Positions 25,466 to 36,134 are shown, counted from the stretch's first letter. The stretch is 39,672 nucleotides of DNA from Nocardia neocaledoniensis (GCF_029868625.1 NZ_JARWOJ010000040.1:1-39672), one strand, 5' to 3'. Notes: generated by a model from the sequence alone, not told the origin. Program-made: numbers and translations.

Positions 25466-27213
25466 CGCAGCACCTCCGCCGACGTGGTGGGCTCGATCCG
25501 GCCCAGGTAGTAGTCGGCCTCGTCGGTGCCGGGCGCCATCGCGTGCGGCGGGGGTGTCATGCCCTCGGCCAGCGGGGCGAGCAGGCGGTCCTTCTCGTAG
25601 ATGAGGTCGGCGCGGTTGTCGTCGGTGAGCTCGTAGTCGTTGGTCATGGTCAGCGCACGGGTCGGGCACGCCTCGATGCACAGGCCGCAGCCGATGCAGC
25701 GCAGGTAGTTGATCTGGTAGACGCGGCCGTAGCGTTCACCGGGGGAGAAGCGTTCGTCCTCGGTGTTGTCGGCGCCCTCGACGAAGATCGCGTCGGCCGG
25801 GCAGGCCCAGGCGCACAGTTCGCAGCCGATGCACTTCTCGAGCCCGTCGGCGTACCGGTTGAGTTGATGGCGGCCGTGATAGCGGGGCGCGGTGGGCACC
25901 TTCTGTTCGGGATAGAACTCGGTGTTGGGCTTCTTGAACATGGTCGCCGCGGTGACCGCGAAGCCGGCGAGCGGATCGAACAGACCCAGTTCGGGTTCGG
26001 CGTCGGTGCGCGGGGGCATCGGCGGTACCGGGAAGCCCAGGAAGACAGGCGATTTCGTGGGCTCCTCCGGCAGCGGCGGCAAACCCTTGGCCCGGCCCGC
26101 GCGCAGGAACATCGCGATCATGGCCGCGGTGATCGCGAGGCCGACGCCCACCAGGATCGCGTTCTTGCCCGGAATGCCCTCGATATCGAGGACGCGGGCG
26201 GTGGCCACGATCATCACCCATACCAGCGAAGTGGGTATGAGCAGCTTCCAGCCCAGGTTCATGAACTGGTCGTAGCGCAGGCGGGGCAGGGTGCCGCGCA
26301 GCCAGACGAAGACGAACAGGAACGTCCAGACCTTGAGGGTGAACCACAGCAGTGGCCACCAGCCGGAGTTGGCGCCTGCCCAGAGGCTGATCGGGAACGG
26401 TGCCCGCCAGCCGCCGAGGAACAGGGTGGTCGCCAGCGCCGACACCGTGGCCATGTTGACGTACTCGGCGAGCATGAACATGGCGAACTTGAGCGAGGAG
26501 TACTCGGTGTGGAAGCCGCCGACCAGTTCGCCTTCGGCCTCGGGCAGGTCGAACGGCGCCCGGTTGGTCTCGCCCACCATGGCCACGCAGTAGATGAGGA
26601 ACGAGGGCAGCAGCAGGAAGACGTACCAGGTGCCCTCCTGCGCGGTGACGATCCCGGAGGTCGCCATCGTGCCCGACAGCAGGAACACCGTCGCGAAGGT
26701 GAGTGCCATCGCGATCTCGTAGGAGATCACCTGCGCGGTCGAGCGCAGCCCGCCGAGCAGCGGGTAGGTCGATCCCGACGACCAGCCGGCGAGCACGATG
26801 CCGTACACGCCGATGGAGGTGATGGCGAGGATGTAGAGCACCGCGACCGGCATGTCGGTGAGCTGCAGCGCGGTGGTGTGACCCAGGATCGACACCTCGG
26901 GACCGAACGGGATCACCGCGAACGCCATGAACGCCGGGATCACCGAGATGATGGGGGCGAGCACGAAGATCGGCTTGTCCACGATCGCCGGGATGATGTC
27001 TTCCTTGAGCGCCATCTTCACGCCGTCGGCGATGGACTGGAACATGCCGCCGGGGCCGATGCGGTTGGGGCCGACCCGCATCTGCATCCAGGCCACGACT
27101 TTGCGTTCGGCGTAGACCGCGATGAGCGGTACCAGCATCAGGTACACGAACACACCGAGCGCCTTGAGCACCACCAGCCAGAGCGGATCGGTGCCGAATA
27201 CGGATTCACTCAT
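25462..27213 (-). CDS. nuoHI: NuoH-NuoI fusion (complex I subunits H and I in one ORF)
   Basis: A 583-residue single reading frame. Residues 1-408 are NuoH: the quinone-site and loop region [40 protein letters not shown], eight or so membrane helices, and a cytosolic tail [17 protein letters not shown] ending [12 protein letters not shown]. Residues 409-583 are a complete NuoI starting [12 protein letters not shown], with two [4Fe-4S] motifs, [12 protein letters not shown] and [12 protein letters not shown]. Nearly all bacteria use two genes. No stop and no ATG, GTG or TTG with a ribosome site lies between; a CTG (25987-25989) sits where the NuoI start codon would be. The positive residues after the last helix put the linker in the cytosol, where NuoI docks. 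It overlaps nuoG by 8 bases and nuoJ by 4. Confidence 0.9.
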   Translation of the reverse strand: MSESVFGTDPLWLVVLKALGVFVYLMLVPLIAVYAERKVVAWMQMRVGPNRIGPGGMFQSIADGVKMALKEDIIPAIVDKPIFVLAPIISVIPAFMAFAVIPFGPEVSILGHTTALQLTDMPVAVLYILAITSIGVYGIVLAGWSSGSTYPLLGGLRSTAQVISYEIAMALTFATVFLLSGTMATSGIVTAQEGTWYVFLLLPSFLIYCVAMVGETNRAPFDLPEAEGELVGGFHTEYSSLKFAMFMLAEYVNMATVSALATTLFLGGWRAPFPISLWAGANSGWWPLLWFTLKVWTFLFVFVWLRGTLPRLRYDQFMNLGWKLLIPTSLVWVMIVATARVLDIEGIPGKNAILVGVGLAITAAMIAMFLRAGRAKGLPPLPEEPTKSPVFLGFPVPPMPPRTDAEPELGLFDPLAGFAVTAATMFKKPNTEFYPEQKVPTAPRYHGRHQLNRYADGLEKCIGCELCAWACPADAIFVEGADNTEDERFSPGERYGRVYQINYLRCIGCGLCIEACPTRALTMTNDYELTDDNRADLIYEKDRLLAPLAEGMTPPPHAMAPGTDEADYYLGRIEPTTSAEVLR

Positions 27214-29665
27214 GGCGGTGTTCCTTCATCCTGTCGTCGGCGCGGCGCAGGCGCACCACGGCGCCGGGTGTCACGCCGAGGGTGGCGGCGACCGTGCACC
27301 CGGTCGAATGCAGCGGCAGCCACACGACCCGGTCGGGCATGTCGGTGATCATGAGCGGCACCGTGATCTCGCCGCGGTCGGTGGAGACGACGACGCGATC
27401 GGCCTCGGCGGCCTCGATCTCGGCGGCGGTCGCGGCCGAGAGCCGGGCCACCGGTGGCCGCGCGATCCCGGCCAGGTTGGGTTCTCCGTCCTGCATGCGG
27501 CCCGCGTCGAGCAGCATGTGCCAGCCGGCGAGGATCGCGGTGCCCGGTCCGGCGACGGGCCGGGTCTGGCTGCTGTGTTCGGGCGTGGAGATCGGTTCGC
27601 CGGTCCAGGCGCCGAGGGTGTCGAGTTCGGCACGGGCGGCCGCGGCGTCGGGCAGGTCGATCGGTTCGCCCATCTCGGCGGCGAGCGCGTGCAGCACGCG
27701 CAGGTCCGACAGGGGTGCGGCGACGCGGCGGGTGGTGTCCAGCGGCGCTGCGGCGAACGGGCGTGGCCTGCCCTCCCAGGTGCGGAAGGTGCCGGATTTC
27801 TCCATGACGGGCGCCACGGGGAACACGACGTCGGCGCGTTCGGTGACGGCGCTGTGCCGCAGTTCGAGGCTCACCACGAAACGAGCCGCGTCGATGGCGG
27901 CCGATGCCGCTGCCGGGTCGGGCAGGTCGGCCGGGTCGACGCCGCCGATCACGAGCGCGCCCAGTTGCGCGGCGCTGCCCAGGATGCCCGCGGTGTCGCG
28001 GCCGAGGGTGACCGGCAGTTCGCCCGATTGCCAGCGGTGGCGAACCTGTTGGCGCGCAGCGGGATCGATGACGGGTCTGCCGCCGGGCAGCAGGCTGGGC
28101 AGGGCGCCGGCTTCGAGCGCGCCGCGTTCGCCCGCGCGCCGCGGAACCCAGGCCGGTTCGGCTCCCGTGCGGTCGGCCAGGCGTGCCACGGCCGACAGGG
28201 CTCCGGGGCTACCGGCGAGCCGTTCACCCGCCATGATCACCGCGCCGGGGGTGCGCAGCAGCGCTCTGAGTTCGGTGGCCTCGGCCGAGTTGTCGGCCGC
28301 GATGGCGTCGAGGACATCGGCTTCGCCGCAGGGCGGGGTCTGGATGAGCGTGCCCGACAGGCGTTCGAGTCCGCGTGAGGCGAACGGCGCCAGCGCGACG
28401 ACCCGCAGGCCTCGCGTGCGCACGGCTTTGCGCAGGCGCAGATAGACGATCGGTGATTCCTCTTCCGGCTCGAAGCCCACCAGCAGCACGACCGGTGCGG
28501 CGGTGAGCGCGGCGTAGTCGACCCGTACGCCGTGGCCGGCGACGCGAGCGGCGAGGAAGCGCTCCTCTTCCTCGGAGTGCACGCGGGCGCGGAAGTCGAT
28601 GTCGTTGGTGGCGAGCACCATTCGCGCGAACTTGCCGTAGGCGTAGGCCTCTTCCTCGGTGACGCGCCCGCCGACGAGGACGCCGGCGTTGCCGATGGCG
28701 GCGCGCAGGCCGGTCGCGGCGGCGGCGAGCGCTTCGTTCCAGGAGGCGGGGGCGAGCACACCGTCCCAGCCGCGGACCAGCGGTGTGGTCAGGCGGTCGC
28801 GTTCGGTGGCGTAGGCGAAGGCCCAGCGGCCCTTGTCGCAGTTCCATTCCTCGTTGACCTGGGGGTCGTCACCGGCCAAGCGGCGCAGGACTTTTCCGCG
28901 CCGATGGTCGGTGCGCTGGGCGCAGCCGGAGGCGCAGTGTTCGCACACGCTCGGTGTGGACACCAGGTCGAAGGGGCGGGCCCGGAACCGGTAGGAGGTG
29001 CCGGTGAGGGCGCCGACGGGACAGATCTGCACGGTGTTGCCGGAGAAGTAGGAGTCCAGCGGTTCGGCCTGGGCGGTACCCACCTGTTGCAGCGCGCCAC
29101 GATCCATCAGTTCGATGAACGGATCGCCGGCGACCTGCTGGGAGAAGCGGGTGCACCGCGCGCACAGCACGCAGCGTTCGCGGTCGAGCAGCACGGCCGA
29201 GGACAGCGGGATCGGCTTCGGATAGGTGCGTTTCTCGCCCTCGAACCGGGATTCGGCGCTGCCGGTGGACATCGCCTGGTTCTGCAGGGGGCATTCGCCG
29301 CCCTTGTCGCAGACCGGGCAGTCGAGCGGATGGTTGATGAGCAGCAGTTCCATCACCCCGCGCTGTGCCTTTTCGGCGACCGGGGAACTGAGCTGGGTGC
29401 GCACGACCATGCCGTCGGTGACCGGGATCGTGCAGGAGGCGACGGGCTTTCGCTGTCCCTCCACCTCGACCAGGCATTGGCGGCAGGCGCCCACCGGGTC
29501 GAGCAGGGGGTGGTCGCAGAAGCGCGGGATCTGCACGCCGATCAGTTCGGCGGCGCGGATCAGCAGGGTGCCCGCGGGGACCTGGACCGTGGTGTCGTCG
29601 ATGGTGACGCTCACCAGATCGGCGGGAACGACTCCGCTGCTGTTGCCAGGGGCGATCGCTGTCAT
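27206..29665 (-). CDS. nuoG: NADH-quinone oxidoreductase subunit G
   Basis: An 819-residue iron-sulfur subunit. The N-terminal [2Fe-2S] domain has [15 protein letters not shown] plus a later Cys (N1b). [17 protein letters not shown] is the His/Cys N5 site, and [11 protein letters not shown] with CPVGAL is N4. CEHCASGC with a fourth Cys 27 residues on forms the extra N7 cluster that only some bacteria keep. The molybdopterin-oxidoreductase-like C-terminal domain has lost cofactor function in this family. True start is ATG 29665 with GAGG five bases upstream; frame upstream of it overlaps nuoF. It overlaps nuoF by four bases. Confidence 0.97.
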   Translation of the reverse strand: MTAIAPGNSSGVVPADLVSVTIDDTTVQVPAGTLLIRAAELIGVQIPRFCDHPLLDPVGACRQCLVEVEGQRKPVASCTIPVTDGMVVRTQLSSPVAEKAQRGVMELLLINHPLDCPVCDKGGECPLQNQAMSTGSAESRFEGEKRTYPKPIPLSSAVLLDRERCVLCARCTRFSQQVAGDPFIELMDRGALQQVGTAQAEPLDSYFSGNTVQICPVGALTGTSYRFRARPFDLVSTPSVCEHCASGCAQRTDHRRGKVLRRLAGDDPQVNEEWNCDKGRWAFAYATERDRLTTPLVRGWDGVLAPASWNEALAAAATGLRAAIGNAGVLVGGRVTEEEAYAYGKFARMVLATNDIDFRARVHSEEEERFLAARVAGHGVRVDYAALTAAPVVLLVGFEPEEESPIVYLRLRKAVRTRGLRVVALAPFASRGLERLSGTLIQTPPCGEADVLDAIAADNSAEATELRALLRTPGAVIMAGERLAGSPGALSAVARLADRTGAEPAWVPRRAGERGALEAGALPSLLPGGRPVIDPAARQQVRHRWQSGELPVTLGRDTAGILGSAAQLGALVIGGVDPADLPDPAAASAAIDAARFVVSLELRHSAVTERADVVFPVAPVMEKSGTFRTWEGRPRPFAAAPLDTTRRVAAPLSDLRVLHALAAEMGEPIDLPDAAAARAELDTLGAWTGEPISTPEHSSQTRPVAGPGTAILAGWHMLLDAGRMQDGEPNLAGIARPPVARLSAATAAEIEAAEADRVVVSTDRGEITVPLMITDMPDRVVWLPLHSTGCTVAATLGVTPGAVVRLRRADDRMKEHRHE

Positions 29666-30987
29666 CGGTCCTCTTTCCCTGCATCGGCCCACACGGTGGC
29701 GCGGGCCGGATCGAACGGGCAGTCGCCGCGACGCTGATGCTCGAGGTATTCCTCGCGGAAGTACTTCAGCGAGGAGAAGATCGGGCTCGCCGCGCCGTCG
29801 CCGAGTGCGCAGAACGACTTGCCGTTGATGTTGTCGGCGATGTCGGCGAGCTTGTCGAGGTCGGCCTCGGTGCCCTGGCCCGCTTCGAGCCTGCGCAGCA
29901 GCTGCACCAGCCAGTAGGTGCCTTCGCGGCACGGTGTGCATTTGCCGCAGGATTCGTGGGCGTAGAACTCGGTCCAGCGCAGTACGGCCCGCACGACGCA
30001 GGTGGTGTCGTCGAAGATCTGCAGCGCCTTGGTGCCCAGCATGGATCCGGCGGCGGCCACGCCCTCGTAGTCGAGGGCGGTATCGAGGTGTTCGGCGGTG
30101 AAGATCGGCGTGGACGAGCCACCGGGTGTCCAGAACTTCAGAGTGTGGCCTGCCCGGACCCCGCCGGCGTAGCCGAGCAGTTCGCGCAGGGTGATCCCGA
30201 GCGGCGCCTCGTACTGGCCGGGCCGGGCGACGTGCCCCGACAGCGAATAGAGGGTGAAGCCGGGGGACTTTTCGCTGCCCATCGAACGGAACCATTCGGT
30301 GCCGCGGCGCAGGATCGACGGCACGCTGGCGATGGATTCGACATTGTTGACCACTGTCGGGCACGCGTACAGGCCGGCCACGGCCGGGAACGGCGGCCGC
30401 AGGCGGGGCTGGCCGCGCCGTCCTTCGAGCGAGTCCAGCAGCGCGGTTTCCTCACCGCAGATGTAGGCGCCCGCGCCCGCGTGCACGATGAGTTCCAGAT
30501 CGAAGCCGGAGCCCAGGATGTTCTTGCCGAGATAGCCCGCCGCGTAGGCGTCGGCGACAGCGGCCTGGAGGCGGCGCAGCACGGGCACGACCTCACCGCG
30601 CACGTAGATGAACGCGGTGGCCGCCCTGATCGCGTAGGCCGCGATGACGACACCCTCGATCAGGGTGTGCGGGGTGGCCAGCATCAACGGAATGTCTTTG
30701 CAGGTACCGGGTTCGGACTCGTCGGCGTTGACCACGAGGTAGTGCGGTTTGGTCGTCCCGTCCGGGCCCGGACCCTGCGGGATGAACGACCACTTCATGC
30801 CGGTCGGGAAGCCCGCGCCGCCGCGCCCGCGCAGGCCCGCGTCCTTCACGGTCTGGATGACCTCGTCGGGGGACAGGCGCAGGGCCGCGCGCAGTCCTTC
30901 GTAGCCGCCGGTGGACCGATAGCTGTCGAGGGTCCACGAACGCGGCTGGGCCCAGTGTTCGCTGAGAACCGGGGTGAGGGTGGTCAT
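29662..30987 (-). CDS. nuoF: NADH-quinone oxidoreductase subunit F
   Basis: A 441-residue flavoprotein that takes electrons from NADH. It has the glycine-rich NADH/FMN site [16 protein letters not shown] (51-66), [33 protein letters not shown], and the N3 cluster [10 protein letters not shown] with a later Cys. All canonical residues are present. ATG at 30987 starts one base after the nuoE stop. Confidence 0.98.
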   Translation of the reverse strand: MTTLTPVLSEHWAQPRSWTLDSYRSTGGYEGLRAALRLSPDEVIQTVKDAGLRGRGGAGFPTGMKWSFIPQGPGPDGTTKPHYLVVNADESEPGTCKDIPLMLATPHTLIEGVVIAAYAIRAATAFIYVRGEVVPVLRRLQAAVADAYAAGYLGKNILGSGFDLELIVHAGAGAYICGEETALLDSLEGRRGQPRLRPPFPAVAGLYACPTVVNNVESIASVPSILRRGTEWFRSMGSEKSPGFTLYSLSGHVARPGQYEAPLGITLRELLGYAGGVRAGHTLKFWTPGGSSTPIFTAEHLDTALDYEGVAAAGSMLGTKALQIFDDTTCVVRAVLRWTEFYAHESCGKCTPCREGTYWLVQLLRRLEAGQGTEADLDKLADIADNINGKSFCALGDGAASPIFSSLKYFREEYLEHQRRGDCPFDPARATVWADAGKEDR

Positions 30988-30988
30988 C

Positions 30989-31696
30989 TCAGGCCCCCTG
31001 CCCGTCGTCCTCGGCCGCGGCGTCGAGGCCGGCCAGCGTGGCCGGGCCGGGTGCGCCGTCGAGCGCGCCGGGGCGTTCGTCGGGGAAACCGGCCAGGATG
31101 CGCGCGGTCTCGCGGAACGTGCACAGCGGTGCGCCGCGCGTCGGCCGGACCTGGTGCCCGGCGCGCAGGGCGTCGGTGATGGCGCGCGCCGAGTCGGGGG
31201 TCTGGTTGTCGAAGAACTCCCAGTTCACCATCATCACCGGCGCGTAGTCGCAGGCCGCGTTGCATTCGACGTGTTCGAGGGTGATGGCGCCGTCGGCGGT
31301 GGTCTCGCCGTGCCCGATGCCCAGATGTCGTTGCAGCGCTTCGTAGATCGCGTCACCGCCGAGGACGGCGCACAGGGTGTTGGTGCACACGCCGACGTGG
31401 TAGTCGCCGGTAGGGGTGCGCCGGTACATCGAATAGAAGGTGGCCACGGCGGTCACTTCGGCGGCGGTGAGCCCGAGCTGGTCGGCGCAGAAGTCGATGC
31501 CGGTGCCGGTGACGTACCCCTCTTCGGCCTGCACCAAGTGCAGCAGCGGCAGCAGGGCCGACCGCGGTTGCGGGTAGCGGTTGACGATCTCCTTGGCGTC
31601 GACTTCGAGACGCTGCCGGATGTGCGGCGGGTACGGCTCGGGCCGGGTGGTGAGGTTGAGCAGGATCGCTGTGCTGGAAGGCTTTTCCGTGGTCAT
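30989..31696 (-). CDS. nuoE: NADH-quinone oxidoreductase subunit E
   Basis: A 235-residue thioredoxin-fold subunit with the N1a [2Fe-2S] cluster: VCTNTLC and [10 protein letters not shown] supply the four Cys. EEGYVTG and ATFYSMY are further family marks. The C-terminal 45 residues are an Ala/Gly/Asp-rich tail. ATG at 31696 is chosen because the frame upstream overlaps nuoD. It overlaps the nuoD stop by four bases (ATGA). Confidence 0.97.
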   Translation of the reverse strand: MTTEKPSSTAILLNLTTRPEPYPPHIRQRLEVDAKEIVNRYPQPRSALLPLLHLVQAEEGYVTGTGIDFCADQLGLTAAEVTAVATFYSMYRRTPTGDYHVGVCTNTLCAVLGGDAIYEALQRHLGIGHGETTADGAITLEHVECNAACDYAPVMMVNWEFFDNQTPDSARAITDALRAGHQVRPTRGAPLCTFRETARILAGFPDERPGALDGAPGPATLAGLDAAAEDDGQGA

Positions 31697-33006
31697 CGGT
31701 CTACTCCGCCCATGACGGGGTCGATGCTGGCGACCGAGGCGATGACGTCGGCGACCATGCCGCCCTCGCACATCGCGGCCACCGCCTGCAGGTTGGTGAA
31801 CGAGGGGTCGCGATAGTGCACCCGGTACGGGCGGGTGCTGCCGTCGCTGACCATGTGTACGCCGAGCTCGCCGCGCGGTGACTCCACGGCCGCGTACACC
31901 TGACCAGCGGGGACCCGGATGCCCTCGGTGACGAGCTTGAAGTGGTGGATCAGCGATTCCATCGAGGTGCCCATGATCTTGCCGATGTGCTCGGGGGAGT
32001 TGCCGAGTCCGTCGGGGCCGAGTTGCAGGTCGGCGGGCCAGGCGATCTTCTTGTCGTCGATCATCACCGGGCCGGGACGCAGCCGGTCCAGGCACTGTTC
32101 GACGATCTTGAGCGACTCCCGCATCTCCGCCACGCGGATGAGGTAGCGGCCGTAGCAGTCACAGCCGCTGGTCGTCGGGATGTCGAACTCGTAGTTCTCG
32201 TAGCCGCAGTAGGGGGCGGCCTTGCGCAGATCGTGCGGCAGCCCGGTGGCGCGCAGGACCGGACCGGTGATGCCGAGGGCCATGCAGCCGGTGAGGTCGA
32301 GGTAGCCGATGTCCTGGGTGCGTTTCTTCCAGATCGGGTTGGCGGTGAGCAGATGTTCCATGTCGCGCAACCGGCCCGGCATGATGTCGAGCAGTTCGCG
32401 CACCTTGGTGACGCCGTCGTCGGGCAGGTCCTGGGCGAGGCCGCCGGGCCGGATGAAGGCGTGGTTCATCCGGAGTCCGGTGATGGTCTCGAACACGTCG
32501 AGGATGAGTTCGCGTTCGCGGAAGCCGAACAGCATCGGGGTGAGCGCGCCCAACTCCATGCCGCCGGTGGCCAGCGCGACCAGGTGCGAGGAGATGCGGT
32601 TGAGCTCCATCAGCATGACCCGCACCACCGTGGCGCGTTCGGGGATCTGCTCGGTGATGTCGAGCAGTTTCTCCACGCCCAGGCAGTAGGCGGTCTCGTT
32701 GAAGAAGGGGGACAGGTAGTCCATCCGGGTCACGAAGGTGACGCCCTGGATCCAGGTACGGAACTCCAGGTTCTTCTCGATCCCGGTGTGCAGGTAGCCG
32801 ATGCCGCAGCGGGCCTCGGTGACGGTCTCGCCTTCGATCTCGAGGATCAGGCGCAGCACGCCGTGCGTGGACGGGTGCTGCGGGCCCATGTTGACGACGA
32901 TGCGTTCCTCGGCGCCGCCCTCGATCACGTCGCTGACCTGGTCCCAGTCCTGGCCCGCCACGGTGACGACCTGAGGTTCGTCGCGGCGGAAATCGGTGTC
33001 GGTCAT
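31693..33006 (-). CDS. nuoD: NADH-quinone oxidoreductase subunit D
   Basis: A 437-residue subunit of the quinone-reducing module, related to the large subunit of NiFe hydrogenases. It has [46 protein letters not shown] and the C-terminal DPVMGGVDR that family members end with. Together with NuoB and NuoH it builds the quinone pocket. ATG at 33006 overlaps the nuoC stop by one base (TGATG). Confidence 0.98.
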   Translation of the reverse strand: MTDTDFRRDEPQVVTVAGQDWDQVSDVIEGGAEERIVVNMGPQHPSTHGVLRLILEIEGETVTEARCGIGYLHTGIEKNLEFRTWIQGVTFVTRMDYLSPFFNETAYCLGVEKLLDITEQIPERATVVRVMLMELNRISSHLVALATGGMELGALTPMLFGFRERELILDVFETITGLRMNHAFIRPGGLAQDLPDDGVTKVRELLDIMPGRLRDMEHLLTANPIWKKRTQDIGYLDLTGCMALGITGPVLRATGLPHDLRKAAPYCGYENYEFDIPTTSGCDCYGRYLIRVAEMRESLKIVEQCLDRLRPGPVMIDDKKIAWPADLQLGPDGLGNSPEHIGKIMGTSMESLIHHFKLVTEGIRVPAGQVYAAVESPRGELGVHMVSDGSTRPYRVHYRDPSFTNLQAVAAMCEGGMVADVIASVASIDPVMGGVDR

Positions 33007-33761
33007 CAGCTGTAGGCCCTCCGCTCGTCGGGCGGCGGTATCCGCGCGCCCTTGTACTCCACCGGGATCCCGCCGAGCGGGTAGTCCTTGCGCTGCGGGT
33101 GGCCGCGCCAGTCGTCGGGCATGGTGATGCGGGTGAGCGAGGGATGCCCGTCGAAGAGGATGCCGAAGAAGTCGTAGGTCTCGCGTTCGTGCCAGTCGGT
33201 GGTCGGGTAGACCGCGAACAGCGACGGAATGTGCGGATCGTCGTCGGGCGCCGACACTTCCAGCCGGATGCGCCTGCTGTGGGTGATCGACATGAGGTGG
33301 TAGACGGCGTGCAGTTCGCGGCCCCGCTCGTCGGGGTAGTGCACGCCGTTCACGCCGAGGCACAGCTCGAACCGCAGCGAGGAGTCGTCACGCAGCGCGC
33401 TCGCCACCTCGACCAGGTGTTCCCGCCGCACGTGCAGGGTGATCTCGTCGCGGAAGACCACGATCCGCTCGATCACGGTGTCGAAGGCGATGACCCGGTG
33501 GGTGAGGGCGGCGCGCAGAGTGCCGACGAAGCCGTCGAACCAGCCGCCGTAGGGCGGTGGCGTGCCCGCGGGCAGCGCGACGGGAGTGACCAGGCCGCCG
33601 TAGCCGGACGTGTCGCCGGTCCCGGTGACACCGAACATGCCGCGGCGGGTGCCGATGACCTCCTCCTCGGGCGGTGCCGGTGGCTTCGCGGGGGCGGGTG
33701 TCTCGTCGGGAATGTCTTGTCCGGCAGGGGTGTCGGCGTTGTCGGGTGCGTCGAAGGTCAT
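33006..33761 (-). CDS. nuoC: NADH-quinone oxidoreductase subunit C
   Basis: A 251-residue 30-kDa-type subunit. The conserved C-terminal part is [40 protein letters not shown] and [13 protein letters not shown]. The N-terminal 50 residues are an acidic, Pro-rich extension typical of actinobacterial NuoC. ATG at 33761 overlaps the nuoB stop by four bases. Frame upstream is a shadow of nuoB. Confidence 0.97.
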   Translation of the reverse strand: MTFDAPDNADTPAGQDIPDETPAPAKPPAPPEEEVIGTRRGMFGVTGTGDTSGYGGLVTPVALPAGTPPPYGGWFDGFVGTLRAALTHRVIAFDTVIERIVVFRDEITLHVRREHLVEVASALRDDSSLRFELCLGVNGVHYPDERGRELHAVYHLMSITHSRRIRLEVSAPDDDPHIPSLFAVYPTTDWHERETYDFFGILFDGHPSLTRITMPDDWRGHPQRKDYPLGGIPVEYKGARIPPPDERRAYS

Positions 33762-34312
33762 CGCAGCAGGCCCTCCATCCGGATGGTCGGGGTGCTGGCG
33801 AGGGCGGCCTGTTCGGCGGCGCGGATCGCTTCCTCGCGGTTGACGCCCATCGGCATCTCGGCGATCTTGGCGTGCAGCGCGAGGATCGCGTTGAGCAGCA
33901 TCTCCGGCCGCGGCGGGCAGCCGGGCAGATAGATGTCGACCGGGACGACGTGGTCGACGCCCTGCACGATCGCGTAGTTGTTGAACATGCCGCCCGAGGA
34001 CGCGCAGACGCCCATGGCCAGCACCCATTTCGGTTCGGTCATCTGGTCGTAGACCTGGCGCAGCACCGGGGCCATCTTCTGGCTCACGCGCCCTGCCACG
34101 ATCATCAGGTCGGCCTGGCGCGGGGAGGCGCGGAACGCCTCCATGCCGAAGCGGGCGATGTCGAATCGTCCCGCGCCGGTGGCCATCATCTCGATCGCGC
34201 AGCAGGCCAGCCCGAACGTCGCGGGCCACAGGGAGCCTTTGCGCAGATAGCCGGCGAAATCCTCGACCGTGCTCAGCAGGAACCCGCTGGGCAGTTTCTC
34301 TTCGAGACCCAT
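33758..34312 (-). CDS. nuoB: NADH-quinone oxidoreductase subunit B
   Basis: A 184-residue subunit that holds cluster N2, the last before quinone. The tandem Cys pair is in [11 protein letters not shown], with [10 protein letters not shown] and [10 protein letters not shown] giving the other ligands. ATG at 34312 is chosen because GGGAAATA lies just before it and the protein then starts [15 protein letters not shown], as in mycobacteria. It begins 10 bases after the nuoA stop. Confidence 0.98.
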   Translation of the reverse strand: MGLEEKLPSGFLLSTVEDFAGYLRKGSLWPATFGLACCAIEMMATGAGRFDIARFGMEAFRASPRQADLMIVAGRVSQKMAPVLRQVYDQMTEPKWVLAMGVCASSGGMFNNYAIVQGVDHVVPVDIYLPGCPPRPEMLLNAILALHAKIAEMPMGVNREEAIRAAEQAALASTPTIRMEGLLR

Positions 34313-34322
34313 TATTTCCCAC

Positions 34323-34703
34323 TCATTCCCAGCTGAGGCCGCCGCGCCGCCATTCGTAGGCGTAGGCGACCGACACATTGACGATGAACAGCGCCATCGC
34401 GGCGAGCCCGAAGAGGCCGAGTGCGTCGAAGTGCACGGCCCACGGGTAGAGGAACACGATCTCGATGTCGAAGATGATGAACAACATCGCCGTGAGGTAG
34501 TACTTCACCGGAAAGCGTTGTCCCCCGGTATTTCCCGGGCCACCGGCGACCGCGTGCGGCGTCGGCTCGATACCGCATTCGTAGGGTTCCAACTTGGCCC
34601 GGTTCTTGCGCTTCGGACCGACGAGCGCCGCCATGATGACGGAGAACACCGCGAACGCCGCGGCGATGGCGCCGAGTACGAGTGCGGGCACCTCGATGTT
34701 CAC
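34323..34703 (-). CDS. nuoA: NADH-quinone oxidoreductase subunit A
   Basis: A 126-residue membrane subunit with three helices. The conserved loop with Cys is [10 protein letters not shown], followed by [20 protein letters not shown], where the Asp/Glu pair is invariant in the family. It is the first gene of the operon. GTG start at 34703 with GGAGGGG about ten bases upstream. The promoter region lies further upstream, with a CRP-like site. Confidence 0.97.
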   Translation of the reverse strand: MNIEVPALVLGAIAAAFAVFSVIMAALVGPKRKNRAKLEPYECGIEPTPHAVAGGPGNTGGQRFPVKYYLTAMLFIIFDIEIVFLYPWAVHFDALGLFGLAAMALFIVNVSVAYAYEWRRGGLSWE

Positions 34704-34840
34704 GACTGCACTTCCCCTCCTCGCTGGAGCAGGTCGAGCCGTGTGGCCCGGCCGCGGACGGCAGCTTTCGGCGAGACGGGCCGACGACGTTGTCCGCCTG
34801 GTAACGGGGCTCGCGCAAGGCTGTGCAGCGATGGCGGAGC

Positions 34841-34878
34841 GTTATATCTGAGCCCGCGCTCGTGTGAGCTAGAGCACA
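34841..34878 (-). promoter_or_regulatory. Putative nuo promoter with CRP-like site
   Basis: On the minus strand, TATAAC (34846-34841) is a good -10. The -35 area, 17 bases upstream, is covered by TGTGC-TCTAGC-TCACA (34878-34863), one base off the CRP consensus TGTGA-N6-TCACA. The centre is about 37 bp from the expected start point, close to class II activator spacing. This suggests control by a CRP/GlxR-type protein. The -35 itself (GCTCAC) is poor, as expected for an activated promoter. Confidence 0.55.
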
Positions 34879-34992
34879 GACTACCGCCGTCAGCGGGGTC
34901 CGCCGCACGTTTCCGGTGCGGGGTTTGATCGATTTCGGTACGGCGATTCATGAGCGATCCGGGGGTAATCCGGCGTGCGCGCACGACGCGAA

Positions 34993-35013
34993 ACCACTGG
35001 TGTTACCAGTGGT
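34993..35013 (-). terminator. 9-bp stem-loop downstream of response-regulator gene
   Basis: ACCACTGGT and ACCAGTGGT are perfect inverted repeats around a three-base loop. On the minus strand it is 64 bases after the stop of the response-regulator gene and is followed by a short TTTC. It could end that transcript or serve as an operator for nuo. The U tract is too weak to decide. Confidence 0.45.
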
Positions 35014-35076
35014 GATAGACAGATCTGCGAGACTCGGACTATCCGAGGGCGCGGGACGATGCCGCGGGAGTGCCGA

Positions 35077-35478
35077 TCAGCGGGCGTGCAGGATGCCCGC
35101 GACCGCGTTGGTGAGCTGCATGGGGTCGATCGGATGCGAAACCGCCGCCTCGGCGCGCGACCAGTTCGCGAGCCAGGCGTCATCGGGCCTGCCGGTCAGC
35201 ACGACCAGCGGCGGGCACTCGTCGATCTCGTCCTTGAGCTGCTTGGCGATGCCGAGGCCGCCCGCGGGCGCGGACTCGCCGTCGAGGATCGCCAAATCGA
35301 TCCCGCCCGCGTCCATCTGCTCGATGACGACCGGCGCCGTGGCGACCTCGAAGAAATCGAGTTCGGGCAGATCCGCGCGCGGCTTACGGCCCAGCGCCAG
35401 GATCACCTGTTGCCTGGTGTCGGCGTCGTTGCTGTAGACCAGCACGCGCAGCGGGGTGGAACCCTTCGATTCGGCCAC
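35077..35478 (-). CDS. Atypical response-regulator receiver protein (Rv3143-like position)
   Basis: A 133-residue stand-alone receiver domain without output domain. The N-terminal strand RVLVYSNDADT has Asn-Asp where the acidic pair belongs. The phospho-acceptor strand DLAILDGES keeps its Asp at about residue 66, and VVLTGRPDD keeps the Thr. The usual Lys before Pro in the last strand is His (VSHPIDP), so phosphorylation switching is probably altered. M. tuberculosis has a response-regulator gene (Rv3143) just upstream of nuoA, so the synteny is conserved. A role in complex I control is inference. GTG start; a single-gene unit is likely. Confidence 0.78.
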   Translation of the reverse strand: MAESKGSTPLRVLVYSNDADTRQQVILALGRKPRADLPELDFFEVATAPVVIEQMDAGGIDLAILDGESAPAGGLGIAKQLKDEIDECPPLVVLTGRPDDAWLANWSRAEAAVSHPIDPMQLTNAVAGILHAR

Positions 35479-35578
35479 GCTCGGATCGTACGTCCGCCCG
35501 GGCGCCGAGCGTGGCAGGTTCGCCGGATCGGTGGGTTGGCCAGCGGGGCAAGGAACTCCGGCGCGCCCCGTCTGCGGC

Positions 35579-35731
35579 CTACCAGCCGCCGTCGCCGACC
35601 GTCTTGTCGCCCAGTGGGATCACCGGAAGCGAGTGCTCGACGGGCGGATTCCGGTGGTCGTCGGCCGGCCACTTACCGGTGGGTTGCGCGATCTCAGTGG
35701 TCCAGCGTGCGAGATCGGGACATGAGGTCGG
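35579..35731 (-). other. Coding-like open frame without start codon, possible gene remnant
   Basis: In a frame shifted from the MarR gene, the minus strand stays open from 35731 to a TAG at 35579-35581. It reads ...KWPADDHRNPPVEHSLP then PVIPLGDKTVGDGGW. Codons after the MarR stop are GC-rich in third position and the peptide looks like a protein C-terminus. No ATG, GTG or TTG occurs in the frame, so it is not an intact gene. It may be the 3' end of a lost gene. Confidence 0.25.
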
Positions 35732-36134
35732 TCATGGCTCGGTGGAACTCGTGGCGTCGTCGGTCGCTCCAGCCGGCGGTGAGCTGGGCGAAGACCTGCT
35801 CCTGCCAGGCGTGGGCCTGGTCGAGCAGGATATGGCCGGCGGGGGTGATGGTCGCGGTGCGGACGCGGGCGTCGGTGGCGCCGGGGCGCATGGTCAGGTA
35901 GCCCGCCTGGGTGGCGTTCTTGATCAGGCGGGAGGCGCCGCTCTGATCGATGGCGATCTCGCGGGCGATCGCGTTGACCGTGGCCGGGTCGCCACGGTGG
36001 GTGAGCGCGTGGACGGCTTCGGTGACCAGGACCGATCGTCCACGCTCGGCGAGTTCGTCGTCCTCGGCCGGTGCGCGGCGCGACCAGTGGCGGACGAACG
36101 CGAACAGGGACTGGCCGGGGCCGGGCGTGGTCAT
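35694..36134 (-). CDS. MarR-family transcriptional regulator
   Basis: A 146-residue winged-helix regulator of normal length. The HTH is at about 51-78: DPATVNAIAREIAIDQSGAS, then RLIKNATQAGYL. The wing is RPGATDARVRTATITPAGH. ATG at 36134 overlaps the stop of the NTF2-like gene (ATGA), so the two are translated together from one promoter. The operator at that promoter is a natural target for this MarR, which would make it self-repressing. The ligand is unknown. A coding-like stretch without a start codon follows its stop. Confidence 0.87.
   Translation of the reverse strand: MTTPGPGQSLFAFVRHWSRRAPAEDDELAERGRSVLVTEAVHALTHRGDPATVNAIAREIAIDQSGASRLIKNATQAGYLTMRPGATDARVRTATITPAGHILLDQAHAWQEQVFAQLTAGWSDRRRHEFHRAMTDLMSRSRTLDH

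Larger units (their letters stand above)
34704..35076. other. 373-base nuo control region
   Basis: No supported gene. On the minus strand it holds the inferred nuo promoter, a CRP-like site and about 130 bases of leader before nuoA, then a 9-bp stem-loop between the promoter and the response-regulator gene. No small ORF with a ribosome site was convincing. Bases 34704-34830 show nothing further. Confidence 0.6.

Noticed and set aside
25987..25989. CTG as a separate start codon for NuoI
   Set aside because: There is no ribosome binding site before it and CTG starts are very rare; fusion read-through is simpler.
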